The notes beneath the pieces were generated by a model, which was not told the origin of the DNA, ran no database searches, and was given only the letters and a program-made list of their open reading frames with translations. Positions 1 through 9,789 of a stretch of 24,603 nt of DNA are shown here, in pieces. A program made the translations under genes and the position numbers. Location: positions 225,100 to 249,702 of the forward strand of contig NW_014577130.1 of NCBI RefSeq assembly GCF_000485595.1, read 5' to 3'. The stretch's first letter is position 1. Each line of letters opens with the position of its first letter. The stretch comes from Priapulus caudatus. Lineage: Eukaryota; Priapulida; Priapulimorpha; Priapulimorphida; Priapulidae.

Positions 1-889
1 TAGTTCCATAACTCGCCGCTAGGGTGAATCGCGCATCCGTAACATAGGGATGACGCCCTGTCGCTAGCCGCATGTGCACAGGCACACTCCACAGCCCCGG
101 CCACGGCACGGTTCAAGGATAGAGATGATGTCCAGTACGGTGATTGGATAGGATGATGTTAGTTGATAAGATAGGACTGGACATCTTCTCTATTCCTGAG
201 CCTGGTGGCACTTGTGACTTGGAACGTCTCAATGAAAAAAACGTAAATAAACACGAAATGTATTTACTATAGGGGCCTACCAAAGTCTCAATGTTTCTCT
301 ACTCTATTTCGCCTATTATTGCCGCTAATTACCCGTAAATGCCGGTCAAATGCTCATCTGCAACACACAAGTACACCGCATGCACGCCCTGTCAGTGTGC
401 ACAAACAACACGAATAAGAGAGCAGGTAGGAAAGCGTGATCGCAAAATTCGCTTGTCGCTCGCTTCATTTCACACCTTGGCAAAAATGGAAATGGCCATA
501 AGTCAGTTCAGGTTCAACGGATTTTGCTCATTTCTATAGTATGTGAATGAATAACGACTGGCCCCAAAACATATCACACGGGTTTTTTTTTTTTTTTTAA
601 TTATGCAAATTAGGTGGTTCCTGGAGTGGGTTTCCACTGATGTGGATTTAACCCTTGAGTCCAGTATAAAATAAAGAAACCGAAAACAACAACAACACAA
701 CAGGTAGATTTTGGCAATTTCTCTATGCATTTCAGTGTCTGCATGCCTATATGGCCAACGATAACTCAAGAACCGTTTGACCCACATGTTTCAAATTGAA
801 TAGGCCTACAGTTGTTACTCCTATGGGAGAGATTTGAACTTCCTGTTTTGGAGCACGCTAGTCGACCTACTTTTGAGCCACGCCCACTT
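1..889. other. Noncoding 5' flank with dispersed-repeat traces
   Basis: I see no supportable gene here. The short open frames have no domain character. The segment holds a 16-base T run at 583-598, a 10-bp perfect inverted repeat (127-136 with 176-185, 39-base spacer), and one half of a direct repeat described separately (about 476-580 with 890-985). Such sequence suggests dispersed, possibly transposon-derived DNA, but no transposase, reverse transcriptase or clean terminal repeat can be read. Confidence 0.6.
127..185. repeat. Short inverted repeat
   Basis: GATGTCCAGT at 127-136 is the exact reverse complement of ACTGGACATC at 176-185, with 39 bases between. Neither end extends further. A 10-bp match in a long window can arise by chance, so I attach no function. 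Confidence 0.4.
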
Positions 890-985
890 TTTGGCAAAAA
901 TGAAAATGGCCATCTAAATTCATTCGATTTTGTTAAATTTTGGTATGTGAATGTGTAAGGCTAGCCCCAAACCAGTTGTTACTCC
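476..985. repeat. Pair of diverged direct repeats
   Basis: About 476-580 and about 890-985 share the same order of blocks: GGCAAAAATG, then AAATGGCCAT, then a TATGTGAATG block, then GGCCCCAAA or AGCCCCAAAC. The start-to-start distance is about 414 bases. A further shared block, CAGTTGTTACTCCTATGG, occurs at about 811 and again at about 975. This looks like a diverged dispersed or tandem repeat unit. No protein is encoded. Confidence 0.55.
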
Positions 986-2170
986 TATGGTAGAGAGATG
1001 ACAATGTCCTATTACGTTTATTTCGTCTAACTGGTCAACAACTCTAGCTACAATCATACCTATATATACGTGTAATATTGTGTTTTAGATTCTTCGTTAC
1101 AGTAAATTTGACTGGAATATTTTATTGTTGTTATTTGCGCGATATTCGAAAACCAAAATGGCGATCATTTAGGCATAGCGCCATCGCTCGTCAAGATTTC
1201 ACATCTGAAACATTTATTTTCGCATCAAAACTTATGCATATATCATTATCAAGAGTATATAATGGGAGATATCCTATATAATGGGAGTTCTCCCATATAT
1301 ATACTCTTGCTTTATATATCCCCCTCCCTCTTCTATCACACCCAAGGTGAGCTACAGTGTCATTGACACTTTCATTATTATTGTAAGCAGATATATAGGT
1401 ATAGTAAATAAATATTGATTATATTTATTACCATGTTTTTGGTAGTGTGGTCCAGAGGACACATCCGGAAAGCACATCGTGTAGGTACACTATCAGTTAG
1501 TATGGGATAACATATTGCATATGTGTGGTTATATGTTATCCGTTCTGCCACACATTAGCAAAAACACATTAATTAGTATATGCAAATTGCCAGTGGGTGG
1601 GACATTGTAGCTAATTTAAGTTAAGTCTCACGTTTATATTCTATCGATCAGAAGTCACTTATGTTTATCATGGGCGTATTAGGTGAGTCATCGATTATGT
1701 GGATGGGAATAAAGTGACAGTGGTGTGTGGCTCGAAATTTCCGTCTCTCCTTGCGACGACGGTCTAGCATTGGATCAACCGAGCAAAGGTATATGTATAA
1801 TCGCTGCAATAACGATTCTAAACATAGATATGCTGCATATTGTTGATATTCACTTACAAAATATATATATAAAAATAAGAGTGACTGCAAATATTAGGTC
1901 AGCCTATTTTACAATTAATTATTTATTAGATTAAATGTAATTGTATACTCTACCAACTTTTTCATACACCGACCTAACCAAACCCTCTTGCTCGACATTG
2001 ACTCTAAGGGATGGGTACACTTGACATAGAGTAGCTTCATATTAAAATTTTAGTAGTTTGACAATTCAAATAAGTTTAGCAACATTAATCCAAATACAAT
2101 AATGCAATAAATTGTAGAATGATAAATGAAAACTGATTAGTTTCAATATTGACATAATGACACTATTTAG
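890..2170 (+). repeat. Left arm of a large imperfect inverted repeat
   Basis: The reverse complement of this stretch recurs at about 9790-11250. Two blocks match clearly: 890-1309 with about 10855-11250, and about 1790-2170 with about 9790-10075. Anchors include AGAGATGACAATGTCC, ACACATTGTG-like sequence around the 1080 region, CATCAAAACTTATGCA, and ACAATTACATTTAATCTAAT (seen on the opposite strand at both sites). The middle, about 1310-1790, does not align to the middle of the right arm. This arm reads cleaner than its partner. It may be two inverted copies of a dispersed element, or one locus assembled twice in opposite orientation. Confidence 0.75.
1250..1309. repeat. Hairpin-forming inverted repeat
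   Basis: CAAGAGTATA at 1250-1259 pairs with TATACTCTTG at 1300-1309, and the pairing continues inward through TAATGGGAGA against TCTCCCAT with one bulge, giving a near-perfect stem of about 20 bp. The loop repeats TATAATGGGAG. The matching block of the left inverted-repeat arm also stops close to this point, so the hairpin may mark the edge of a small nonautonomous element (MITE-like). That last step is inference. Confidence 0.55.
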
Positions 2171-2179
2171 TAAAAAGTT

Positions 2180-2438
2180 GAAATTTAAATAAAAAACAGT
2201 CAATAATAGACAGACCTACATCCGTGCAAGTCCATTTACGATGATCGCAATCTGCGCTCCCGCGCGCACACTCATGACGTCGGTGAAGAATCCCGTCAAT
2301 AAAAATTGCGAAAAAACTATTATTTAAGAATATTAAAATTAAAAAATATTAAATAAAATAATGAAATTTAAAATATTATATTATTTTAAAATTAATAATT
2401 ATTGAGACGAATAAAAAAAAATCGCCCGTTGTTCGCAG
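2180..2438 (+). other. NAE1: AT-rich DNA ending in a likely splice acceptor
   Basis: About 2280-2410 is very AT-rich, made of A/T runs with little else. It ends in GTTCGCAG at 2431-2438, a plausible 3' splice site directly before sequence that resembles NAE1. It is read as the end of an upstream intron whose 5' exon lies outside the window or is unrecognisable. Confidence 0.5.
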
Positions 2439-2895
2439 GTGGCCCGCGGAACTGCTGTCGGGCTTGAATCCCGCGGGCACGTTTGACCTTTGCGTCACTT
2501 GCCTCGACCGAAGGCACCGGCAGAGTTACTCGAGAACAGAGCCGCGCTGGGACTTTCGAATTAACTTCGAGCGCGCTCGGTCGCGCGCAACGCGGCTTCG
2601 ACGTGACCAATCGAACTCCGGGCACGCTATCGGCGCCTCTACGCGCGTCTTCGCTGCTGGGAGCCGAAGGTGTGCCCGTGCTGCTCGGATCGCGACGTCC
2701 TACGCGCTGTCCTTGCGGATAAGATGGCGGCCTGCGGTCGTTAACGGGAGCACGGCCGTCATTCGAGAGGCGGCATGATGTCGCGACAGCGGCGGGGATC
2801 CCCGACCTGCGCGCTGCTGACAGCCCTTCCGGAGCCCTCGTGGAGGAGTTTATGCCGGCCACTTGCTTAGCTGGGACTGGGGCCGCCGGTCCGAG
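2439..2895 (+). pseudogene. NAE1: NAE1 copy 1, block a (degraded)
   Basis: This is the equivalent of copy 2 block 11261-11502 plus extra 5' coding sequence. Its nucleotides align with copy 2 through ATCCCCGACCTGCG and GGAGCACG, but single-base insertions and deletions break every frame. In fragments it reads as an ELL..LNP stretch, then a weak ENxPxFF-like segment, then FDV before the equivalent of TLLSLARLLW. In NAE1 these belong to the ThiF-like adenylation fold, roughly residues 92-210. The upstream part fills what copy 2 loses in its gap. Identity with copy 2 fades after about 2895. It is either a decayed duplicate or poor-quality sequence of the same exon. Confidence 0.65.
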
Positions 2896-3244
2896 CGCCA
2901 CTGCGAAGAACGCGGAGTTGCACTCTGCGGCGCAGCTTCCATGCCTCCTGCCCACCTGTCCCCCCTCCGGCTCTCCGTCTCTGCGCCCTCGTCGGTACGC
3001 CGTGCCGCCTCGCTCCCTCTCTCCTTTCTCTCTCCCCCTGCGTACTCGTGAATGCGTCCTTCTCCCTAGCTTAGTCAGCTTTGCTCGCGATGTGGCTGCT
3101 CCGATCTCATTCCGAGATAGCCCGCCTCCGTCTGATAGCCCCTCGATGCCTTCGTTCCCGCGCGGACTTATCCCGTCCTGTGCCGCCTACGACACCGCGC
3201 GGGCTTGCCCGCTTTACGCCGGTGCGCGCGCGCGACGCCCAGCG
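2896..3244. other. Segment unique to copy 1 (C/T-rich and GC-rich)
   Basis: Copy 2 goes straight from the exon end into intron sequence, while copy 1 has about 350 extra bases here, rich in CTCCC, CTCTCC and CGCG. Homology to copy 2 resumes near GCGGTGAGCGGAGC (about 3260). Open frames cross it on the + strand, but their composition is low-complexity proline, serine and arginine with no domain. It could be an insertion in this copy or badly read sequence. Confidence 0.5.
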
Positions 3245-4247
3245 ACATGTAGGCTCCGGCGCGGTGAGCGGAGCTGAGGGTGTTTGTTCATATCTGGGTT
3301 ACAGTTGGTGGCACAGCTGTGACTATACGACTATATTCTTTAATCTGGTATCATTGACGGAACGACAATCAGCCGTCGCTTTGGTGCTCATACGTATGCC
3401 GTGCTGGCGGTCTCAGTGCGCCAACAGTGTGACGATCGTCGGTGGTTCGCGGCGGTGGCTGGGCTTCTTTGTTAGTAGTTATGTGGACGGGTGGCAGGTG
3501 ATGGTATCACCGTTGTTCGACAATCGAAGCCCTAACGTACGCGCGTATCAGCGTTAGCGGCGGCACCGCCGCCTGTCGTATCTATCGATGTCTCTGCTGA
3601 GCGACGCCGCCGGACCATGTTTCGCGCCCGGCGAATGTTCTCGTGTTTGGTAGATGTTGAGCGGTCAGCGACCGGCGTGTGCAACATTTTCGCTTGAATC
3701 TGGCGCGGCTGGCCCACGTCACGTCACGAACTCTGGTACGATCTGCTTATGATGCCGTTGTCAAGATCTGTAGTGATGGGTTAACGAGATATATCTTTTG
3801 CGATATGGCACTTGTAGCAACAAAATCGTGGTTGGCTGTATGATTTTATTTATTTGTACTATTTCATCGACATGTGTGGCAGCCGTCCTTCGGGCTGGTA
3901 GCAACAAAGTAGCCTCGGGTGTTACTGTATGTGGGCGGTGTGTCTCTAATTTCCATCCAACGGTTGGTGTTGGGGTGTGTGTGTGTTAAAGTTAAGGATG
4001 TGGTAGATAGTATGACTAATGCAGAGAGCCCATCGAGATACGGTTAACTCGGTTATTCTGGGCCTTTCGAGAGGGTGAGCATAACTTTATTGACATTTTT
4101 CTTTCCTGCGTATAGCACGGCGGTCAGGCATTTAGGTTCGATGCCAGCAGAGCAGTTCCCACAGGTCCTTATCAACTACTGAACGATGCCATATTCACAG
4201 ACATAGATCAGTTCTGACGGCTCTTTCTTTCGGTTTATGCTATATAG
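3245..4247 (+). other. NAE1: NAE1 copy 1, intron equivalent
   Basis: This aligns along its length to the copy 2 intron 11503-12208. Shared blocks in order are CATACGTATGCCGTGC / TATACGTATGCCGTGC, ACGTCACGTCACGAACT / GGTCACGTCACGAACT, TTATGATGCC, GGTAGCAACAA and TTTCCATCCAA. Copy 1 is longer, mainly through scattered short insertions. No exon is expected or seen inside it. Confidence 0.6.
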
Positions 4248-4335
4248 GGCGTATATAATGAAATATTATTCAAGAGTATATGTGTATCAGTGAATCAGAG
4301 ACATGGATCGCGGGCATGTACCCACACACGTTCAG
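4248..4335 (+). pseudogene. NAE1: NAE1 copy 1, block b (degraded small exon)
   Basis: This is the counterpart of the clean 76-base exon at 12209-12284. It lies between CTATATAG and CAGGTTGTCT and keeps the pieces GTATATAATG, ATATTATT, AATCAGA, ACATGGA and CCACACACGT in the same order. Insertions and changes destroy the frame that in copy 2 reads KYLDQWKSEHGG. The donor, CAGGTTGT, is less canonical than the CAGGTATG of copy 2. Confidence 0.6.
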
Positions 4336-4423
4336 GTTGTCTTATATCTACATTCACGTACCCCTTGTTCCCTAACCCTTTCCATATTATATTTCTTCCT
4401 TATTGCTTTCTGCCCAAGCTCTA

Positions 4424-4537
4424 TATCTCTCTCTTTCTCTCTCTGCTCTCTCTCTCGTCTCTCTTTTTTCTCGTCTTCTCTCTCTTCTCTCTCTCTTCTC
4501 TCTCTTCTCTCTCTCTCTCTCTCTCTCCCTCTCTCTC
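4424..4537. repeat. CT microsatellite
   Basis: An imperfect (CT)n tract broken by TTT, CG and single-base changes, matched by the tract at 12373-12484 in the copy 2 intron. Open frames across it encode only Leu/Ser runs and are not genes. Confidence 0.9.
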
Positions 4538-5729
4538 CATCTTCCTATCACCCTCTGTTTCGCTCTTCCTTTACCATGATATTTCTTATCAAAGTAATTT
4601 ACATCGCTATGTTATTAATTAGCAGCAATCTTGTTTGACATTAATATTAATTGGTTTGTCTGAACATTAAACTACCTTGTAGTGCACACAAGGCGAATAC
4701 GCGCGGCGACCATCCCACGTTTTGCGCAGCACTAATGTAATAGTGATGTATATGTGTTATATAGCACTAGTGCGAAGTGATGTGTATAGATTCCTCGTGT
4801 ATATTGGTTGTATGGTACATTCAGATGTTATTCTGTATGAAATAACTCATCTGTCCCTATCAGCTTATACTCGATCCTATGGGTCGTCTAGTATGCTATA
4901 GCGCTGACTCGCTAATTATCATACGCTAAGCAGCTACATGTGCTCTCTATGTAACGTTAATTTAGAGTTGGCTCGGGCTCGGCTCTTAGCCGCGGGCGTA
5001 TCGGCGTCATTTTATTATTATTTTATCTTGGGCCAGTGCTTACTGACATAAAACAACAAAAGGTTTTCAAGCTTCGCGTCTGGAGAAAACACGGCGCCTA
5101 AAAACGGCGCTCCGTATTTGCTCGCGGGTTGGCGGGCGTGTTTTTCGCCTCTAGTGAGCATGTTCCGGGATCTGCGATAGGTTTCGTTTCATACACTGAG
5201 CCGCAAGTCTATCTCATACATGATTAGATTCAACCCAGCTGTTTGTACTTACCATTCGGTTCCTACAGTGATTAGAGTGTACTTAGCAGCATGTAGGGCG
5301 CAAGAAAATAACTTTTTGTCGCAGCTCGGGAGGAGTTCTGATCGCTTTTCTCATAGATATTCAGGATCATGCTGGATACTCGGCATGACGGGCTCGGGGT
5401 AGCATCAATTAGCTCTCGTCAAAATTTCATACCTTGGAACGAGTTCGGGAGCAGCGCACATGCTATCTCAAGTGGAATCTCTATTGAACGAGCCTTCACT
5501 GGGGAGATGGATTCTCGGAGAGACTTTGAACGCTCCATGCGCCCGTTTCGCGGCCTCCGAATGATCATTGTCGTCTCCCCTGGACCTCGTTGTTGTATGG
5601 TGCTCCTACAAGTTCCTAATACTTTGGCGGTGACTCTATCGTATATTTGGATAGTTCTCATTTGACTTTCGAGTTTGTCGCATTCTTTCGTATCTCAAAA
5701 ATTTGACCGGCGGTTCAGCGGAAAAATAA

Positions 5730-5757
5730 AGCCCCGTTGTACACCAGAGACGGGGCT
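5730..5757. repeat. GC-rich hairpin in copy 1 intron
   Basis: AGCCCCGT at 5730-5737 pairs with ACGGGGCT at 5750-5757 around a 12-base loop. The equivalent structure in copy 2 (13295-13336) is longer and has a second paired step. Its presence in both copies shows that it belongs to the locus and is not noise. Confidence 0.6.
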
Positions 5758-5925
5758 GTTTAGGGTCGAGCATTCGGCCCAGTGACCAATGGCGAAGCCT
5801 GCACTTCTTCATGGTTCGCAATCTTTCTTTTTCCTCATTGTCGTGTAATTCTGGCGATCATTAGCTACGTCTTGGATTCCGGTTATCGTATCAGCGCACA
5901 CTGGCCTTGTTCGTCACTTAAGATC

Positions 5926-6599
5926 CAGGGGGGGGGCGGTGGCGTGAGGGGAAGGTAGTATGAGGAGTGGTCGTTGTGCGGTGTGTGTGAGTGCCGGGGA
6001 AGGCTCTCGAAGCGGACTAGTGTGCTCACGTGAGCGGGGAGGGGAGGCGGTGTGGCGGAGTGTGTTGGAGGGGGTAGCGCGGCTTGTTCTCGGAGCTATC
6101 TGCTCGCGGGCGGCTGCGGGGTTTTCGGATGGAAGATGACCAAAAATCACGTCGCGGGCTTCAGGCCGGGACAGCGTGTGCTGTGTGGTTGTCTGGAACG
6201 GGCCATTTTTTTCTTTAGCCCGAATGGAATTTTTATTAATTTTTTAATGAAAGGTAGATATCATTATCTTTTAAGATCTATCCTTTCATTGTTCTGTTCT
6301 TATTTTTCATTTAATATTCTTATAAATTAGTTTTTCGCAATTTTCTTCGTTACTTGACGCGGCTGTAATTATTCTCTTCATTCTGGGAGATCTTGCCATG
6401 ACTGCTCGCTAGCGTTCGCGGCTGGTCCGTTTGGGTCCCTGATTCCTTCGCTCGCGCTTCCTTTCTTCGCCTCCGCACTAGTCGAGATCCGATCTTTCGA
6501 AATTTGGATTTTTTTGAGAATTGTAGCCACCCCCCAAGCCCGCACCGCCCCTCCGGGCACCGCCACCCGGCAAAAAACCTGCCACGCGTCCGAGCCGGC
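5926..6599. other. Segment unique to copy 1
   Basis: About 670 bases here replace roughly 70 bases of copy 2, including the 5' part of the exon at 13490. It opens with a 9-base G run (5928-5936), passes through a GT/GGGG-rich part, an AT-rich part (about 6230-6350) and a C-rich part (about 6525-6600). Open frames on both strands have no recognisable domain. It could be an insertion or a chimeric read segment. Confidence 0.5.
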
Positions 6600-6734
6600 G
6601 CGTGATCGGGGAATGCAAGATGCGACTGCGTGAAGGAGCAGAGACTTTGATGAATGCTCGTTAGGATAGTTAACACGGCTTCTACCTGCGGTACGAATCC
6701 CAGGAGTCCCGCTACGGAAATCCTTCAAGGATCA
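6600..6734 (+). pseudogene. NAE1: NAE1 copy 1, block c (5'-truncated exon)
   Basis: This aligns to the 3' two-thirds of copy 2 exon 13490-13651 from GCGTGAT onward, with shared AAGATGCGACT, CTTTGATGAA, GTTAACACGG and CTTCAAGGATCA. It represents the acidic ENF-EA-K-VNTA segment of NAE1. The exon's 5' end and acceptor are missing because the unique segment 5926-6599 replaces them. Several frame slips prevent translation. Confidence 0.6.
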
Positions 6735-7454
6735 GAGGGATTTAGCCATGCTGGTATTGATTGTATGATTAGTAGGATTAGGTTTCAGGATTAGCAATCA
6801 CGTTATGTTAGGGATCAGTAGCGTGTGTTCTGTGGATAGTACGGACATGTAATCTCATTATGAGGACACCCCATGCGATAAACAACAATCGGCTATGCTA
6901 GCCAAAGTTGTCATTTAAACTTATAGCAGTGTATATCAGTTATATACAGGGTGATCGGCTACCTCTAGGCCAAGTGTCAGATCCAGCTTATCTGACCAGT
7001 GATCCATCTAGCACAGATATAGCGACAGTGTCATCCACAGCTACCTCGACAGTGATCGTACTACGCTCTACTAGCAGTGTCCATATCACTGAGTGTCATC
7101 AGTCGTTCATCTAGCTACGATCGACCGTGTCATCAACCTAACTACCATTGATCGTGCAGCATCTCCAGCTAACATTAGCATGTGCCACTCTAGCTATGTC
7201 GCCAAGCTGCATCTAGCACTATGTCTAGCAATGCTATTGCCTATGTAGCCAGATGCAGATCTAGCTACACCCGTATCAGCTGTCCTGTCCTAGCTACATG
7301 ACAAGCTCTCGTATCTAACTACGATGATAGATGCCTCTAGCTATGTGAGCAGTGCCGTATCTAGTAAAGTATCGCCGCGTGTCATCTCCGCCTCTCGACA
7401 GCGCATCTATGTACTGCCGCAAGACGCTGCGCAATCCTGTGCTGCCGTCGTGCC
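6735..7454 (+). repeat. NAE1: NAE1 copy 1, intron equivalent with 21-bp minisatellite
   Basis: After a short unique part (GATTAGTAGGATTAGG-like sequence that also follows the copy 2 exon), about 6900-7365 carries degenerate units of a minisatellite built on GTGTCATCTAGCTA with TAGCAGT or GACAGT. It corresponds to the array at about 13860-14345 in copy 2. Unit length is about 21 bases, with many irregular units. Confidence 0.7.
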
Positions 7455-8321
7455 GGGCTGTATGTGGCTCACAAGGAGAGCAGGGCGTTGCGGGAGTCTG
7501 GCAGCGCCTGTCACGGACCTCTGTCGGACACCGTCGAGACTCCAAACAGCGGCAGGTCGCTGCCTCAACTGCGCGCACGCTGGACGGACCATAGACGCCG
7601 GATCTCGGACGCCTTACGTGGGCGCTGCAGCCGGCCGCTGTACCGGCGCCCGCGCGGGCACGCCCGCGACTCGAGGCGTTGCCACGCGCGCGCGTTACAC
7701 GCGCAGCCTGCGACGCGTCCGGCTGCCCGCGGCAGCGAGGTCGACTAGACGACTGTTGCCCGCTGTCTGCCGGACGGGCGCCGCCTTCCTGCGCACGTGA
7801 CGCAGCGCTGCGCTCGCTCGCGCGGTCGAGCCGGCGCGGCCGGCAGCCGAGACGCCGCCGCTCCGCGCTAGACGAGCGCGCATGCCGACGACCGTTGCGG
7901 AGACACGCGACCGGCGTGTGTATGTGTGCTGCCGTGCGCGGTGGGCCGTTCCCGCGGCGAACACAGCCGCGTACCCGCTGTCGCGCGGCGCAGCGGGGGG
8001 GTGGAAGCACGGACATCGCAACTGCCTGAAGGCGATCGCGGCGCCAAGCGTGCCGCAGGCTGTCCGCCGAGATGGCGGGCGCTGACCGCGCGAACTCACC
8101 CTGCCCGCGCGGACGACCACTCACGGGCGCTTGCTTGGTTCGGCCTACGGAGCCGCTGAGTCGCGTCTCGTCCGCGCCGCGACTCGGTAGCGGGGCGACC
8201 TCCCGCGCACGCGAGACGCGCATCAGGTCGTCACGGCCGCTAATTCGTGTCCCTGTCTCAACATCACACGTACTACTACAGCCGGATCACGCAAAACGTC
8301 AACGCCGCTCCGAGGCTGTGA
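7455..8321 (+). pseudogene. NAE1: NAE1 copy 1, block d (degraded 3' coding exon)
   Basis: This is a GC-rich block matching copy 2 exon 14408-15225 in order: TGTATGTGGCTCAC, a GTGGGCGCTGCAG block, CCGCCTTCCTGCGCACGTGACGC, GGGCCGTTCCCGCGGCGA, and near the end CACGCAAAACGTCAACG. It should encode the C-terminal half of NAE1, but every frame is broken. The long minus-strand frame across 7315-8223 is arginine/alanine-rich, has no domain and is a composition shadow. The 3' end gives a cleaner stop than copy 2: CTG TGA at 8316-8321, after an equivalent of TSTTLE. Confidence 0.6.
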
Positions 8322-8351
8322 TCCCGCGGCTTGGTCAAGAGTGATTAGTCG

Positions 8352-9705
8352 TTCAACCATCCGCTAGAGGTGCGATGCAAGAGGAAGAGTGATTAGCAGT
8401 TAGCTTAGAGGATGTGATGCGAGAGAAGAGTTTGATGAGTCTAGATGTATATGGTGACTGTGAGGTGCTGATGCGAGGGAGAGTGATAGCAGGTTAGACT
8501 CGTGTAGGTGCTGGACGGTGTGATGCGGCAGGGGAAGACGGATTAGCAGTTGTCAGATGTCTAGCGAATGCGGGCGAGGTGTGATGGTGAGAGGAAGAGT
8601 ACATCCGATAGCCGTTATGATTGTCACCAACGCTGGGAGCATACGAGCGGGCGTCTGTGAGAGAACAGAGTAGCGTTGATGTCACCAAGGCTGACGAGCT
8701 ACGAATGCGGGGAGAGACGAGATAGCGGTTAGAAGTGTTGGTGATCGCTGCGAGGGGATAGCGGCGCAGGGAGAGTCGATAGCAGTTAGCTAGAGGTGGG
8801 GATGCGACGGAAGGAGTGCATAGTCAGTTGGACCGCTGTAGTCCGGTGCGATGCGAGGGAAGAGTGATAGCAGTTCAGAAGATCTAGAGTTGCTGTAGGT
8901 GGGGATCAGTGAGGAGCGTGATAGCAGTTAGCATCGAGGATGCTGGTAGGCGCGATTGCGAGGAGAGTGGTAGCAGTAAGAACGAGGATGCTGTTTGCTA
9001 GGTTGCGATGCGAGTGGGGAGAGTGATAGCAGTTAGACACGAGGATGGATGTGGTGCGATGGCAGATAGGGAATGGTGATAGCAGTTAAACATCGAGGTG
9101 CTGTAGGTGCGATGCGAGGGAAGAGTGATAGCAGTTAACATCGAGGCATGGTTGTAAGGTGCAAGTGCGAGGGAGGAGTGATAGCGGTTTTAGGCATCGA
9201 GGCTGCTTGTAGAGTGCGAGGGAGGGATAGGGAGTAGATAGGCAGTTAGACATAGAGGATGCTTAGGCGCGATGCGAGGGAAAGAGTGGATAGCAGGTTA
9301 ACATCACGAGGATTGTGTAGCGCGCTTAGATGCGAAGGCGAAGGAGTTGATTGCAGTTAGACATTCGCAGCGGTGCTGTGGGCCGTGCGAGTGGGAAGAG
9401 TGATAGTAGTTAACATCGAGGATGCTGGTAGGCGCGATAGCGACGGGGGAAGAGTGATAGCGTTTAGACACTTCGGGATTGCTGTAGGTGCGTCGCGCCG
9501 GGAGAGTGATAAGCGCAGATTAAACATCGAGGGATGCTTGTAGGTGCGATCGAGGAGAGTGATTAGCAGTATAGCACGAGGATGGGTATGGTGCGATGCG
9601 AGGGAGAGTGATAAGCAGTTAGACATCGAGGGATGCTGTAGGCGGATGCGAGGGATAGAGGTCAATGATAGCATTTACTCTGAGGATGTGTAGCGCGCTA
9701 TGCGC
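8352..9705. repeat. 50-bp minisatellite, first array
   Basis: Degenerate tandem units of about 50 bases contain GATGCGAGGGAAGAGTGATA, then GCAGTTAGAC, ATCGAGGATG and CTGTAGGTGC. The same array follows copy 2 at about 15236-16765. Units here vary through many one-base insertions and losses, more than in the second array. Open frames across it are not genes. Confidence 0.85.
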
Positions 9706-9789
9706 AGACTGGCAGGGAGACAGAAGGTTTTATTAAATTCTTTACCTAATAAAGGCATTAGACGTAAGGATATGAGTGATTGAATCAGC

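Larger units (their letters stand above)
4336..5925 (+). other. NAE1: NAE1 copy 1, intron equivalent with CT array
   Basis: This corresponds to the copy 2 intron 12285-13489. Both start with CTACATTCAC and a CCCTAACCC block, then a CT microsatellite (here about 4424-4537), then ACCATGATATTTCTTAT, AGCAATCTTGTTTGACATTA, an AAGCTT-containing block and a GCCCCGT hairpin (here 5730-5757). Homology breaks off near 5920, where a G run starts. Confidence 0.6.

Noticed and set aside
2392-2955. A 187-codon minus-strand frame opposite NAE1 copy 1 block a
   Set aside because: It overlaps sequence that aligns to NAE1 on the + strand and shows no protein family. It is explained by GC-rich composition.
7315-8223. 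A 302-codon open frame on the minus strand
   Set aside because: It is antisense to the GC-rich NAE1 copy 1 coding block, is Arg/Ala/Ser-rich, and has no domain. High GC lowers stop frequency, so the frame is a shadow.
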